Source: CAZQYC01 sp043746555
Lineage (GTDB): Bacteria; Pseudomonadota; Gammaproteobacteria; Steroidobacterales; Steroidobacteraceae
Assembly: GCA_043746555.1 (NCBI GenBank)
Contig: JAYTQU010000331.1
Span: 1 to 14,708, forward strand
Reading direction: 5' to 3'
DNA length: 14,708 bases
The position numbers were made by a program, and so were the translations under genes. The notes beneath the pieces were generated by a model that was not told where the DNA came from, ran no database searches, and worked only from the letters and a program-made list of their open reading frames with translations. Shown here piece by piece: positions 6,722 through 13,891 of the stretch (positions are counted from its first letter, which is position 1; the number at the start of each line of letters is the position of its first letter).

Positions 6722-7798
6722 ATGTCAAACGCCGAGCGCGCGACAAAAGCAAATTTCTTTCTTCCCGACTTCTGCGTCGGACGAACTACATTGGCGATTG
6801 TCCTAATCGTCGAGCTCGTGGCGCTGCTGATATCGCTCGCGCGTCAAGCAATTCACGACAATTTTTGGGTCGATCTCGCGTCAGCGTCGCTATTCTTATT
6901 GTGGATTGGACTCGGCTGTGCGGCAGTGTTGTGTCGCGCGCAACCGATACTTGCTCGCAGGTCTACTGCGCAAGCGTCCGCACTGGCGCTGCTCCTTATT
7001 GAGATTGTAGTGGCGCTGGTTTCGGAGGCCACATTTCAGATTGGTCAATATCTCAGCGGCGACCAACCTGCTGCGCTCGATATGTTTCCGGCGAAGCACG
7101 CGGAGTTTCTATTCGTTAATATCGGCATTGGCTTCATCGTGAGTGCGTTGGCGCTGCGTTACTTTTTTGTGAATGCGGAATGGAAACGCACCATCGAACT
7201 GGAGGCGCAGGCTCGCATTCGCGCTTTGCAGGCGAGAATTCGACCGCACTTTTTATTTAACAGCATGAATACGATCGCAGCGCTCACTCGAAGCAATCCG
7301 CAGCAAGCCGAACAAGCGGTGGAGGATTTAGCGGATTTGTTTCGCGCCAACTTGAGCGACGCCAGAGAACGCATCGCGTTGAGCGAAGAACTCGAAGTGG
7401 CGCGCGTCTATGAGCGGATCGAGCAACTGCGTCTCGGCGATCGATTGCGCGTGAACTGGCAAATCCAATCCGTGCCGCTCGATGCAAGAGTGCCGAGTTT
7501 GATGCTGCAACCTCTGCTTGAAAACGCGATTTATCACGGCATCGAAAGGTTGCCGGACGGCGGCGAAGTCACCATCACGGCCACGATGCAAGAAAACAGA
7601 ATCCGACTTGCCGTCAGCAACCCGGTTGTCGAGAATACATCATCGAAGGAACACGAGGGCAATAAGTTGGCGCTCGACAATATCAAACAACGGCTAGAGC
7701 TCGCCTGGCCGGATCAATCGAGTGTGCTAGTCGAGACTCCGCCAGGCAACTATTCTGTAACGCTCACGTTTCCTTACAGTAAGCGCGAAGAGCAATGA
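6722..7798 (+). CDS. algZ: AlgZ/FimS-like LytS-family sensor histidine kinase
   Basis: Membrane sensor kinase partner of AlgR. From ATG 6722 it has 358 residues, the same as Pseudomonas AlgZ; a GTG at 6701 would add 7 residues. Neither start has a clear ribosome binding site. The N-terminal FFLPDFC segment precedes about four membrane helices (roughly 23-43, 53-72, 83-103, 130-150). The His_kinase domain of the LytS type follows, with phosphoacceptor His176 in RIRPHFLFNSMNT. The ATP-binding domain has its N-box LLENAIYHGIE (Asn268) and a late LALDNIKQRL segment. The gene overlaps algR by 4 bases (ATGA), so translation is probably coupled. In Pseudomonas this pair controls alginate, twitching motility and virulence genes; targets here are unknown. 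Confidence 0.9.
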   Translation: MSNAERATKANFFLPDFCVGRTTLAIVLIVELVALLISLARQAIHDNFWVDLASASLFLLWIGLGCAAVLCRAQPILARRSTAQASALALLLIEIVVALVSEATFQIGQYLSGDQPAALDMFPAKHAEFLFVNIGIGFIVSALALRYFFVNAEWKRTIELEAQARIRALQARIRPHFLFNSMNTIAALTRSNPQQAEQAVEDLADLFRANLSDARERIALSEELEVARVYERIEQLRLGDRLRVNWQIQSVPLDARVPSLMLQPLLENAIYHGIERLPDGGEVTITATMQENRIRLAVSNPVVENTSSKEHEGNKLALDNIKQRLELAWPDQSSVLVETPPGNYSVTLTFPYSKREEQ

Positions 7799-8535
7799 GA
7801 ATTTTGATCGTCGACGACGAACCGCCCGCTCGCGACCGATTGCGTCGCTTACTTGGTGAACTGGAAGATTGTGAAGTGGCGGGAGAAGCTGAAAACGGCA
7901 ACGACGCGCTCGCCGCCTGTGCCAGATTAAAACCGGATGTTGTATTGCTCGACGTGCGCATGCCCGGATTGTGGGGCATCGAAGTCGCGCAACATCTATC
8001 GACGCTCGCCGATGCGCCAGCTGTCGTATTTACGACCGCCTATGGCGATCACGCGATCGACGCCTTCGACGCACAAGCCATCGGCTATTTGCTCAAGCCG
8101 ATACGCAAAGAAAAACTTGCGCGTGCGCTTACACATGCGAGTCGCATCTCGGCGCCACGGCTAACGCAAGCAACCCGTTCGGCCAACATCGAACATCAAC
8201 GCGAACACGTTTGCGCACGACTCGGTGAACAACTGCGCCTCATTCCCATCGGCGATATTTATTATTTCTTCGCCGATCAAAAATACGTCACCGTTCATCA
8301 TAAGAACGGACAGGATCTCATTGACGAAGCGTTAATAAACTTGGGCGTCGAGTTCGCCATCGATTTCATCCGCATTCATCGCAATGCCTTGGTGGCCGAG
8401 AAACAAATCGCGGCGGTGGAACGCGCACAAGACGGCGGCTATTTGGTACGCATGAGACACAGCGACACGTTGCTGCAAGTCAGCCGGCGACACGCCGCCG
8501 AACTGCTGCGCCGAGTGAAAGGCCACGAGGCGTAG
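7795..8535 (+). CDS. algR: AlgR-like LytTR response regulator
   Basis: A 246-residue DNA-binding response regulator, cognate to the preceding kinase. The receiver domain (about 1-115) has the acidic pair Asp7-Asp8, phosphoacceptor Asp53 in VVLLDVRMPG, Thr80 or Thr81 and Lys101 in LLKPIRKEKL. A linker leads to a LytTR domain (about 140-240) with the typical IPIGDIYYFFADQKYVTVHH and FIRIHRNALVA stretches. Length matches Pseudomonas AlgR (248). In Pseudomonas and many relatives algR is followed by hemC; here it is followed on the other strand by a yqjK-like gene, 48 bases away, with no terminator that I can see. Confidence 0.93.
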   Translation: MRILIVDDEPPARDRLRRLLGELEDCEVAGEAENGNDALAACARLKPDVVLLDVRMPGLWGIEVAQHLSTLADAPAVVFTTAYGDHAIDAFDAQAIGYLLKPIRKEKLARALTHASRISAPRLTQATRSANIEHQREHVCARLGEQLRLIPIGDIYYFFADQKYVTVHHKNGQDLIDEALINLGVEFAIDFIRIHRNALVAEKQIAAVERAQDGGYLVRMRHSDTLLQVSRRHAAELLRRVKGHEA

Positions 8536-8583
8536 CAAGAAGCAGCGAGATCGAATTGAAGTGCATCCAACAAAAGGATCGAG

Positions 8584-8871
8584 CTATTTCGCAATCAACC
8601 GCTGTACTTGACGCGCTACGTTGAACAGCATCGCGCCGCGACTCACCCAGCGAATAATGCGCCACGGGCCGATAAAAATCGCACCGGCGAAAGCGGCCAA
8701 GATAGCGATCGGATGTTTAGCCACACTGATCGCGATATCGATGACGCGACCCACGCCGGTAAGTCGGGCCTCGAAGTCGTGAGAGAGCTCGGCAATTTCG
8801 TACCGTTGCAACGCGCAACGAAGCTGCAATTCACGGCGTTTGATCGCAAGTTGAGCGCTACGCGTCATCAT
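8584..8871 (-). CDS. yqjK: YqjK-like small membrane protein
   Basis: A 95-residue basic protein. The N-terminal half is charged (MTRSAQLAIKRRELQLR), and one hydrophobic segment lies at about 54-69 (PIAILAAFAGAIFIGPW). It has the size and position of E. coli YqjK, the third gene of yqjD-yqjE-yqjK, but similarity beyond general character is weak, so the name rests mostly on context. It begins at ATGATG and overlaps the yqjE stop by 4 bases. The second ATG (8868, 94 residues) is better spaced from the AGAGGA ribosome binding site, so the exact start is open. Function is unknown. Confidence 0.78.
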   Translation of the reverse strand: MMTRSAQLAIKRRELQLRCALQRYEIAELSHDFEARLTGVGRVIDIAISVAKHPIAILAAFAGAIFIGPWRIIRWVSRGAMLFNVARQVQRLIAK

Positions 8872-9296
8872 TCGTCCTCTCGCAATAAATGGCTGTCCTT
8901 TGCAAGCTCGGTCAAGGTTGCGTCCAAGAGACGCGGGCGCGAATTCACTTTCGCCACCAATGTCAATACCGCGCTAGCTGCAAACACAAAGAACGCCAGC
9001 GTGACCAACAGCGTCGCCAAGATGCGGTGCGTATCCCAATACACGAACACAATCGTCAGCGCGCCAAACAAAAGGCCCAGCATCGCAGTCAACAGCGCAA
9101 TGAATGTCCACAGCACTAAACTCGCTGCGCGTTGCACTTCCTCTTGAAGCTCAGTGGTTAGCAGTTCGAGACGAGTCTGTGCGATGGCGACCAGCGTCGC
9201 CAACAAATTACGCACCGACTTAAACAGTCCGCTCACGCTGCTGCCGGCACCTGACGCCATAGACTCCTCAGAATTGTAGTCGCTAGGCTCGCTCAT
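8868..9296 (-). CDS. yqjE: YqjE-like phage-holin-superfamily III membrane protein
   Basis: A 142-residue inner-membrane protein. The N-terminal 25 residues are polar, then an amphipathic region LFKSVRNLLATLVAIAQTRLELLTTELQEE (about 24-53) leads to two hydrophobic segments at about 58-86 and 92-116, and a charged tail. This layout matches the YqjE/holin-like family; despite the family name these proteins are not phage lysis genes. The start ATG 9296 overlaps the stop of the upstream DUF883 gene by 4 bases; the frame is open for 22 more codons, but those overlap the upstream gene. Its own stop overlaps yqjK. Role unknown; in enterics the operon is linked to stationary phase. Confidence 0.87.
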   Translation of the reverse strand: MSEPSDYNSEESMASGAGSSVSGLFKSVRNLLATLVAIAQTRLELLTTELQEEVQRAASLVLWTFIALLTAMLGLLFGALTIVFVYWDTHRILATLLVTLAFFVFAASAVLTLVAKVNSRPRLLDATLTELAKDSHLLREDE

Positions 9297-9601
9297 GAGC
9301 GCCGGCCGATGAGCAGCCCGAGCAACAGACCCACGCCCGCCGCAACGCCAACCGCTTGCCACGGATTTTCTCTCACATAGCCGTCGGTGCGGTTGGCCGC
9401 TTGTTTTGCGCGGCGAACCACATCGTCTTCGACAGCTTCGAGTCGAGCTCGCGCCCGCTTCACGGTTTCCTCGGCTCGCGAACGAACTTCCTGTACCTTC
9501 TCGCCGGCTTGCCCCGCAGTAGCCTTGAGCAACGCTTCGGCATCGCGCACAACAGTTTGCAAATCGCTAAATAACTTTTCGGTGGTGACTTCGATAGTCA
9601 T
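9293..9601 (-). CDS. yqjD: DUF883 / ElaB-YqjD-family tail-anchored protein
   Basis: A 102-residue protein of the ElaB/YqjD/DUF883 family. Residues 5-72 form a charged, mostly helical stretch with heptad-like spacing. The C-terminal signature YVRENPWQAVGVAAGVGLL followed by a Gly-rich hydrophobic anchor (about 82-98) and terminal RRS is diagnostic. In E. coli YqjD and ElaB bind ribosomes in stationary phase and hold them at the inner membrane. ATG 9601 has a GAGG motif about 7 bases upstream; the longer frame to 9817 has no family resemblance. It is the first gene of a three-gene operon with ATGA overlaps at both junctions. Confidence 0.92.
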   Translation of the reverse strand: MTIEVTTEKLFSDLQTVVRDAEALLKATAGQAGEKVQEVRSRAEETVKRARARLEAVEDDVVRRAKQAANRTDGYVRENPWQAVGVAAGVGLLLGLLIGRRS

Positions 9602-9724
9602 GATGGACCTCGCAATATGGATAGAGAACAAGAATGTGTCGGTTGAAGTTTCGCCGCTCAGATAGTCATGAGATGCTCGTAGGACAGCGATCGAACGGTC
9701 TATGAGTAATAGTAGGCCCTCCGC

Positions 9725-9756
9725 GTCTTGATCGACAAGACTGAGTGACGGTCTTG
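9725..9756. repeat. Three alternating GTCTTG / CAAGAC elements forming two mutually exclusive hairpins
   Basis: GTCTTG (9725-9730), CAAGAC (9736-9741) and GTCTTG (9751-9756) lie in a row. The middle copy can pair with the left one around a 5-base loop or with the right one around a 9-base loop, not with both. They lie just upstream of the TAGAAT box at 9762. Either a repressor or activator site with repeated arms, or a leader switch, would fit; neither is proven. Confidence 0.5.
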
Positions 9757-9813
9757 CCCGGTAGAATTGCGGATTATCGAAGTGCGAGACCTCAATTGCC
9801 GTGAGTTTGCTTC

Positions 9814-9842
9814 GCATTCATTAACAATGCGGGTTAGCATTG
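9814..9842. repeat. GCATT/AATGC inverted repeat cluster upstream of the AI-2E gene
   Basis: GCATT (9814-9818), CAATGC (9825-9830) and GCATTG (9837-9842) form a perfect 6-bp stem with a 6-base loop plus an overlapping 5-bp alternative. It ends 31 bases before the gene start. The arms are short and could be chance. Confidence 0.35.
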
Positions 9843-9873
9843 CGGTTTCAAGATCGCCCGATAAGTCTATTTC

Positions 9874-11115
9874 ATGGACCCACACGAACCTACTAACTCG
9901 GCTCCCGGCATATCTGCGGAGGACAATTCTGTTGCGACGACGACAGCGCCAGAGTTGCGAGGCTCGCCTAAACCATCCGAGAAAATTGTCGCGACGCCGC
10001 ATGTCGCAGCTGATTTGAATTCGGCGCAGCCGTCTTCGCCGTCGATCGTCGAAAAGTCATCCAGCGACGATCGATTTTACGCACGCGTGTTCGCAGTCAC
10101 GGCGACGGTAGTTCTCGGCATCGTGTTGTATCAAATCATCGCGCCGTTCGTGGGTCCGTTAATGTGGGCGTTGTTCTTGGCGTTCTTACTGTATCCGCTG
10201 CATGTACGACTAACGCGACAACTCAACGGTCGCGAAAATCTATCGGCGGCGCTGCTGACAATCGCGACATTCGTCGTATTGATCGGTCCGCTCACCGCAA
10301 TGAGCGCGGCCTTCGTTGCTCAAGCGGTAGAGCTGGTGAAATGGGCACAAGAATCGCTGGCGAAACAAACTCAGCAGCACGGCATTTTGAGCGAATTTCC
10401 GCTGGTCGGTCCAGTGCTCGATTGGCTTCGCAACTCATTCGGTATTCGAACCGGCCAAGTGCGCGGGTGGCTGACGCAGGGCACTCAACATTTGCCGGAA
10501 TTTTTGGCGGGCCTCGGCGGAAAAATATTCTTGGGCGCGATCAATACGGTGCTTGCCTTTGTGGTCATGCTGTTTATGTTGTTTTTCTTTATGCGCGATG
10601 GCGCAGTGCTTGTGGAGATGTTGCACGATCTCATTCCGATGACTGCGAATCGGCGCGATCAACTCATCGATCACGTGGCTTCCGTAACGCGAGCCGTGGT
10701 GTTCGGTACCGGTATCACAGCGTTGGTCCAAGGCACCTTGGTCGGCTTTGCGTTTTTGATCGCCGGGTTGAGTTCGCCCTTGGTATTTGGCGTGGTCGGG
10801 GCATTGTTGGCGTTGCTGCCGTTCGGCGGCACCGCGTTTGTTTGGATTCCGGCTTTACTGGTGCTGATCTCGCAACAACGCTGGGGGATGGCGATCGTGA
10901 TGCTGATTATCGGCATCATGTCCTCATCGGCCGACAACGTATTGCGCCCGCTGTTGATCTCCGGCCGCGCGCGCGTCGGTACACTAACAATATTCGTCGG
11001 TGTGCTTGGTGGCACCGCAGCGTTCGGACCGATCGGGTTGTTTTTGGGCCCCGTCGTGTTGGCGCTGATTATCGCGCTTATTCAATTCGCACACGAACAC
11101 CGTCGCGCCGCTTAA
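9874..11115 (+). CDS. AI-2E/PerM-family multispan membrane protein
   Basis: A 413-residue inner-membrane protein of the AI-2E transporter family (PF01594). Members have been linked to autoinducer-2 export, ion export or permease roles, so the substrate is not inferred. The first 65 residues are polar, rich in Ser, Ala and Pro and probably disordered. About eight hydrophobic segments follow, starting at 70-108 and 125-155. Family landmarks are present: FFFMRDG at 237-243, PFGGT at 316-320, DNVLRP at 354-359 and FGPIGLFLGPV at 384-394. ATG 9874 lacks a good ribosome binding site, but no alternative start occurs before the first membrane segment. It ends 34 bases before hemC on the same strand, so it may feed transcription into the haem genes. 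Confidence 0.9.
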   Translation: MDPHEPTNSAPGISAEDNSVATTTAPELRGSPKPSEKIVATPHVAADLNSAQPSSPSIVEKSSSDDRFYARVFAVTATVVLGIVLYQIIAPFVGPLMWALFLAFLLYPLHVRLTRQLNGRENLSAALLTIATFVVLIGPLTAMSAAFVAQAVELVKWAQESLAKQTQQHGILSEFPLVGPVLDWLRNSFGIRTGQVRGWLTQGTQHLPEFLAGLGGKIFLGAINTVLAFVVMLFMLFFFMRDGAVLVEMLHDLIPMTANRRDQLIDHVASVTRAVVFGTGITALVQGTLVGFAFLIAGLSSPLVFGVVGALLALLPFGGTAFVWIPALLVLISQQRWGMAIVMLIIGIMSSSADNVLRPLLISGRARVGTLTIFVGVLGGTAAFGPIGLFLGPVVLALIIALIQFAHEHRRAA

Positions 11116-11149
11116 ACGAACACTCGCTACTCAATTCTTCATTTCCCGC

Positions 11150-12079
11150 ATGTCCCCTCTTCGTATCGCCACTCGTCAAAGCAAGCTTGCGCTCTGGCAG
11201 GCAGAACACGTCGCATCGCTATTGCAGGCAGCGCATCCGTCGCTGCAAATCGAACTCGTTAAGATCACGACACAAGGCGACAAAATCCTCGATCGCTCGC
11301 TCGCCAATATCGGCGGCAAGGGATTGTTCGTCAAAGAACTGGAAATTGCGCTCGAAGAACAACGCGCCGACATCGCGGTTCATTCGATGAAAGACGTGCC
11401 GAGCGATTTGCCGCCGGGAATGATTCTGGTCGCGATGCTACCGCGCGCCGATGCACGCGACGCGTTTGTTTCGCGTCGCTTCGCGTCCTTGTCGGACTTA
11501 TCGAACGGCGCGCGTGTCGGTACGTCGAGTCTGCGTCGGCAGAGTCAGTTGCGCGCACTACGAAGCGATCTTGAAATCGCGCCGTTGCGGGGCAATGTCG
11601 ATACGCGGCTACGCAAACTCGACGCGGGTGAGTTCGACGCCATCATTCTCGCCAGCGCCGGATTGATTCGATTGGGACTCGGCGATCGCATTACGCAATT
11701 CATCGATGTTGCACAGTCGTTACCCGCAGTCGGCCAGGGCATCATCGGAATCGAGTGCCGTTCGGGCGATGCAAAGACCGTAGACATCGTCCGTGCGCTC
11801 GACAATTTGAATGCGCAAACCTGCATCGCCGCGGAACGCGCGTTTGCGCAACGTTTGGAAGGCAGTTGCCAGTCGCCGATTGCAGGCTATGCCGAGTTAT
11901 CGGGCGCGAACGTCAGGATGCAAGGTTTAATCGCGTCGGTCGACGGTAAGCAAGTGTTTCGCGACAGCATTGTCGGTCCGCAAAGTGACGCGGTAAAACT
12001 AGGTCGCGCGCTCGCCGAGCGCATGTTGTTCGCGGGAGCCGACCAGTTGCTGGCCGCATTACGCGGGAGCGGCGCTTGA
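11150..12079 (+). CDS. hemC: Porphobilinogen deaminase (hydroxymethylbilane synthase)
   Basis: Cytosolic enzyme that joins four porphobilinogen units into hydroxymethylbilane, on the path to haem. Its 309 residues fit the family (about 313 in E. coli). Visible landmarks are the N-terminal IATRQSKLALWQA, the KITTQGD strand, HSMKDVPSD with catalytic Asp82, the GTSSLRRQ and LRGNVDTRL arginine motifs that hold the growing chain, and LEGSCQSPI with Cys240 carrying the dipyrromethane cofactor. Start at ATG 11150 matches the family N-terminus, though I see no good ribosome binding site. It overlaps hemD by 4 bases. In Pseudomonas it directly follows algR; here an AI-2E gene lies in front. Confidence 0.97.
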   Translation: MSPLRIATRQSKLALWQAEHVASLLQAAHPSLQIELVKITTQGDKILDRSLANIGGKGLFVKELEIALEEQRADIAVHSMKDVPSDLPPGMILVAMLPRADARDAFVSRRFASLSDLSNGARVGTSSLRRQSQLRALRSDLEIAPLRGNVDTRLRKLDAGEFDAIILASAGLIRLGLGDRITQFIDVAQSLPAVGQGIIGIECRSGDAKTVDIVRALDNLNAQTCIAAERAFAQRLEGSCQSPIAGYAELSGANVRMQGLIASVDGKQVFRDSIVGPQSDAVKLGRALAERMLFAGADQLLAALRGSGA

Positions 12080-12843
12080 TTCCATTGCCCGTCGTACCGC
12101 TTAAGGGTGTCGCTGTGTTGGTAACGCGACCTGCTGAACAGTCCGAAGCGCTCTGTAAAAAGATTAACGACCTCGGCGGCGACGCTATCCGCTTTCCAAC
12201 CATTGCGATCGAAGCAATCGCCATTGAAGAGAATACTCATGAATACGATTGGGTCATCTTCGTCAGCGCCAATGCTGTGCAGTATGGATTAGGGTACATC
12301 AAGCGTGGCGAGCACACGCGCATCGCCGCCATCGGGAAAGCAACGGCGGCCGCACTCGAAGCTCGCAATGTCCGGGTCGATGCCACACCGATTCAGAGTG
12401 TCACGAGCGAAGCGTTGCTCGCGCATCCGGCGCTAGCAACCATCGCAACGCAAAGCGTTTTGATTGCCAAAGGTGTTGGCGGGCGCGAACTGCTTTATGA
12501 CTCGCTCACGCAGCGCGGCGCGCATGTCGCGATACTGGATGTTTATCGCCGCGTGCCGCCGACAGTATCGGCCGAATCGGTTGCACAACTGGAGCGGCGT
12601 TGGCACGACGAAGGCATCGACATCGTAACGCTTACCAGTGTCGAAAGCCTCGATAACTTACAAACTTTCCTGACCGACGCGGGTCGTGCGTTACTCGCAA
12701 GCACGCCGTTTGTGGCCTTGAGCGAGCGAATCGCCGCCGCCGCGCGAACAGTCGGTCTCTATGGCTGTTGCGTGTTGTCGCGCAGTGCAGACGACGAGTC
12801 AATCGTCGGCGCAATTGCCGCATGGCATATGCGCGCGCGATAA
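12076..12843 (+). CDS. hemD: Uroporphyrinogen-III synthase
   Basis: Closes hydroxymethylbilane to uroporphyrinogen III with inversion of ring D. The 255-residue protein shows the loosely conserved family pattern: VAVLVTRPAEQSEAL near the N-terminus, WVIFVSANAVQYGL (59-72), IAAIGKATAAAL, IAKGVGGRELL, and IVTLTSVESLDNL. The chosen start is TTG 12076, forming TTGA with the hemC stop, with GGGAG about 7 bases upstream; this suits translational coupling. A GTG near 12116 would remove the polar lead-in but also part of the first strand. It is followed 10 bases later by hemX. Confidence 0.92.
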   Translation: MIPLPVVPLKGVAVLVTRPAEQSEALCKKINDLGGDAIRFPTIAIEAIAIEENTHEYDWVIFVSANAVQYGLGYIKRGEHTRIAAIGKATAAALEARNVRVDATPIQSVTSEALLAHPALATIATQSVLIAKGVGGRELLYDSLTQRGAHVAILDVYRRVPPTVSAESVAQLERRWHDEGIDIVTLTSVESLDNLQTFLTDAGRALLASTPFVALSERIAAAARTVGLYGCCVLSRSADDESIVGAIAAWHMRAR

Positions 12844-12853
12844 TGAGCGTCTT

Positions 12854-13891
12854 ATGAGCGACTCACCTCTCATTCCGCACACACATCGTGTCACGATACT
12901 CATTGCCGCGGCCGCGATGCTTGTTGGCCTTTACGCACTGTGGCGCGGCGACAATAACCGCGATCGCGAAGATTCGACTCGCGATCGCGTGCAGCAACTA
13001 GAAAGCGCCAACACTGCATTGCGTAACGAATTGAATACCGCGCTAGAAAGCGCGACGCAAGCTCGCAGCGAATTGCAAAAACAATGGCAGTCGCTTTCCG
13101 GAGTGCCGCAACAACTCAAAGACCTCACGGCAGCCCACGAGGAATTGCGCGCGAGAACCGAGCGTCCGCAGCGCGCATGGAGTCGAGCTGAAGCGCTCTA
13201 CTTGATCGAACTGGCGCAGCGACGCTTGAGTTTCGATCGCGATACGGCCACCGCCATCGCCGCGCTCGAATCCGCCGATACTCGTTTGGCATCGCTTCGC
13301 GATCCGTCGCTCATGGCGACGCGTGAACGGATTGCGAAGGATTTGCAGACACTGCGCGCCATACCGCAACCCGATCGCACCGGCATCATGGCTCGCCTCA
13401 ACGCCATTGAAATACAGATCGATCATCTGCCGCTTAAGGGAATTTTAGTCGGCCAGCGAACCACTGTCGCGACCGAACCCGTCTCCAAGTCCATGCTCGG
13501 ACGTGCATGGTCTACGGTGACCGACTCGTTGGCCACGATGTTTTTAGTGCGTCATCTTAGCGACGACAACGGCAGCGTCGTGAGTTTGGAAGAGCAATCG
13601 CTGCGCCGTCAGCATCTGTCGCTGCTGGCATTTACCGCGCGCCACGCGATATTGCGCAACGATGAGGCCGCTTATCGAACCGCCCTCGATGAAATGCGCG
13701 GTTGGCTCGCGAAGTACTTTGTCGAATCGCCCGCCACCGACGCCGCGACGCAGGAACTCGACTCGCTGCGAGCGATCGATATCGCGCCTGCTCTTCCGGA
13801 CATCTCCGCCGCGGCGCAATTGTTGATGCGGGTCACGCCTTCGACTCAAGCGACGCCAACGAATCGACCCGCGACTCAATCCGGCCGATGA
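12854..13891 (+). CDS. hemX: HemX-family membrane protein of the haem operon
   Basis: A 345-residue inner-membrane protein of the HemX family (PF04375), found behind hemD in many gammaproteobacteria; it is often labelled a uroporphyrin-III methyltransferase, but the family lacks the methyltransferase fold. One membrane helix at about 13-30 is followed by a coiled coil (about 40-105) and a helical domain beginning at AWSRAEALYLIELAQRRLSF (108-127), the best conserved stretch of the family. ATG 12854 puts the anchor near the N-terminus; the frame is open back to 12761 inside hemD, which I reject. It overlaps hemY by 4 bases (ATGA). Length is near that of other non-enteric members. Confidence 0.9.
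   Translation: MSDSPLIPHTHRVTILIAAAAMLVGLYALWRGDNNRDREDSTRDRVQQLESANTALRNELNTALESATQARSELQKQWQSLSGVPQQLKDLTAAHEELRARTERPQRAWSRAEALYLIELAQRRLSFDRDTATAIAALESADTRLASLRDPSLMATRERIAKDLQTLRAIPQPDRTGIMARLNAIEIQIDHLPLKGILVGQRTTVATEPVSKSMLGRAWSTVTDSLATMFLVRHLSDDNGSVVSLEEQSLRRQHLSLLAFTARHAILRNDEAAYRTALDEMRGWLAKYFVESPATDAATQELDSLRAIDIAPALPDISAAAQLLMRVTPSTQATPTNRPATQSGR

Larger units (their letters stand above)
9602..9873. promoter_or_regulatory. Divergent spacer between the yqjD-like and AI-2E transporter genes
   Basis: This 272-base spacer must hold promoters for two oppositely directed genes. A TAGAAT hexamer at 9762-9767 is a candidate -10 on the forward strand, without a good -35. It contains two groups of short inverted repeats, at 9725-9756 and 9814-9842, listed separately. 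I could not place a confident promoter for the yqjD operon. Confidence 0.45.

Noticed and set aside
8608..9147. 179-codon forward frame opposite the yqjE-yqjK genes
   Set aside because: The reverse strand has three overlapping genes with proper ribosome binding sites and membrane segments; the forward product is low-complexity.
8868..9296. Holin-like annotation as a sign of prophage
   Set aside because: The gene lies in a yqjD-yqjE-yqjK chromosomal operon and no other phage gene is present.
10164..11390. Long 408-codon forward frame overlapping the AI-2E gene and the start of hemC
   Set aside because: It is Arg/Ser-rich with no domain pattern, while the other frame carries clear AI-2E family motifs and the complete hemC start. 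It is a shadow frame.
12959..12989. Two copies of CGCGATCGCG in hemX
   Set aside because: They code the similar NRDRE and TRDRV stretches at the start of the coiled coil; most simply a codon-level coincidence within a gene.
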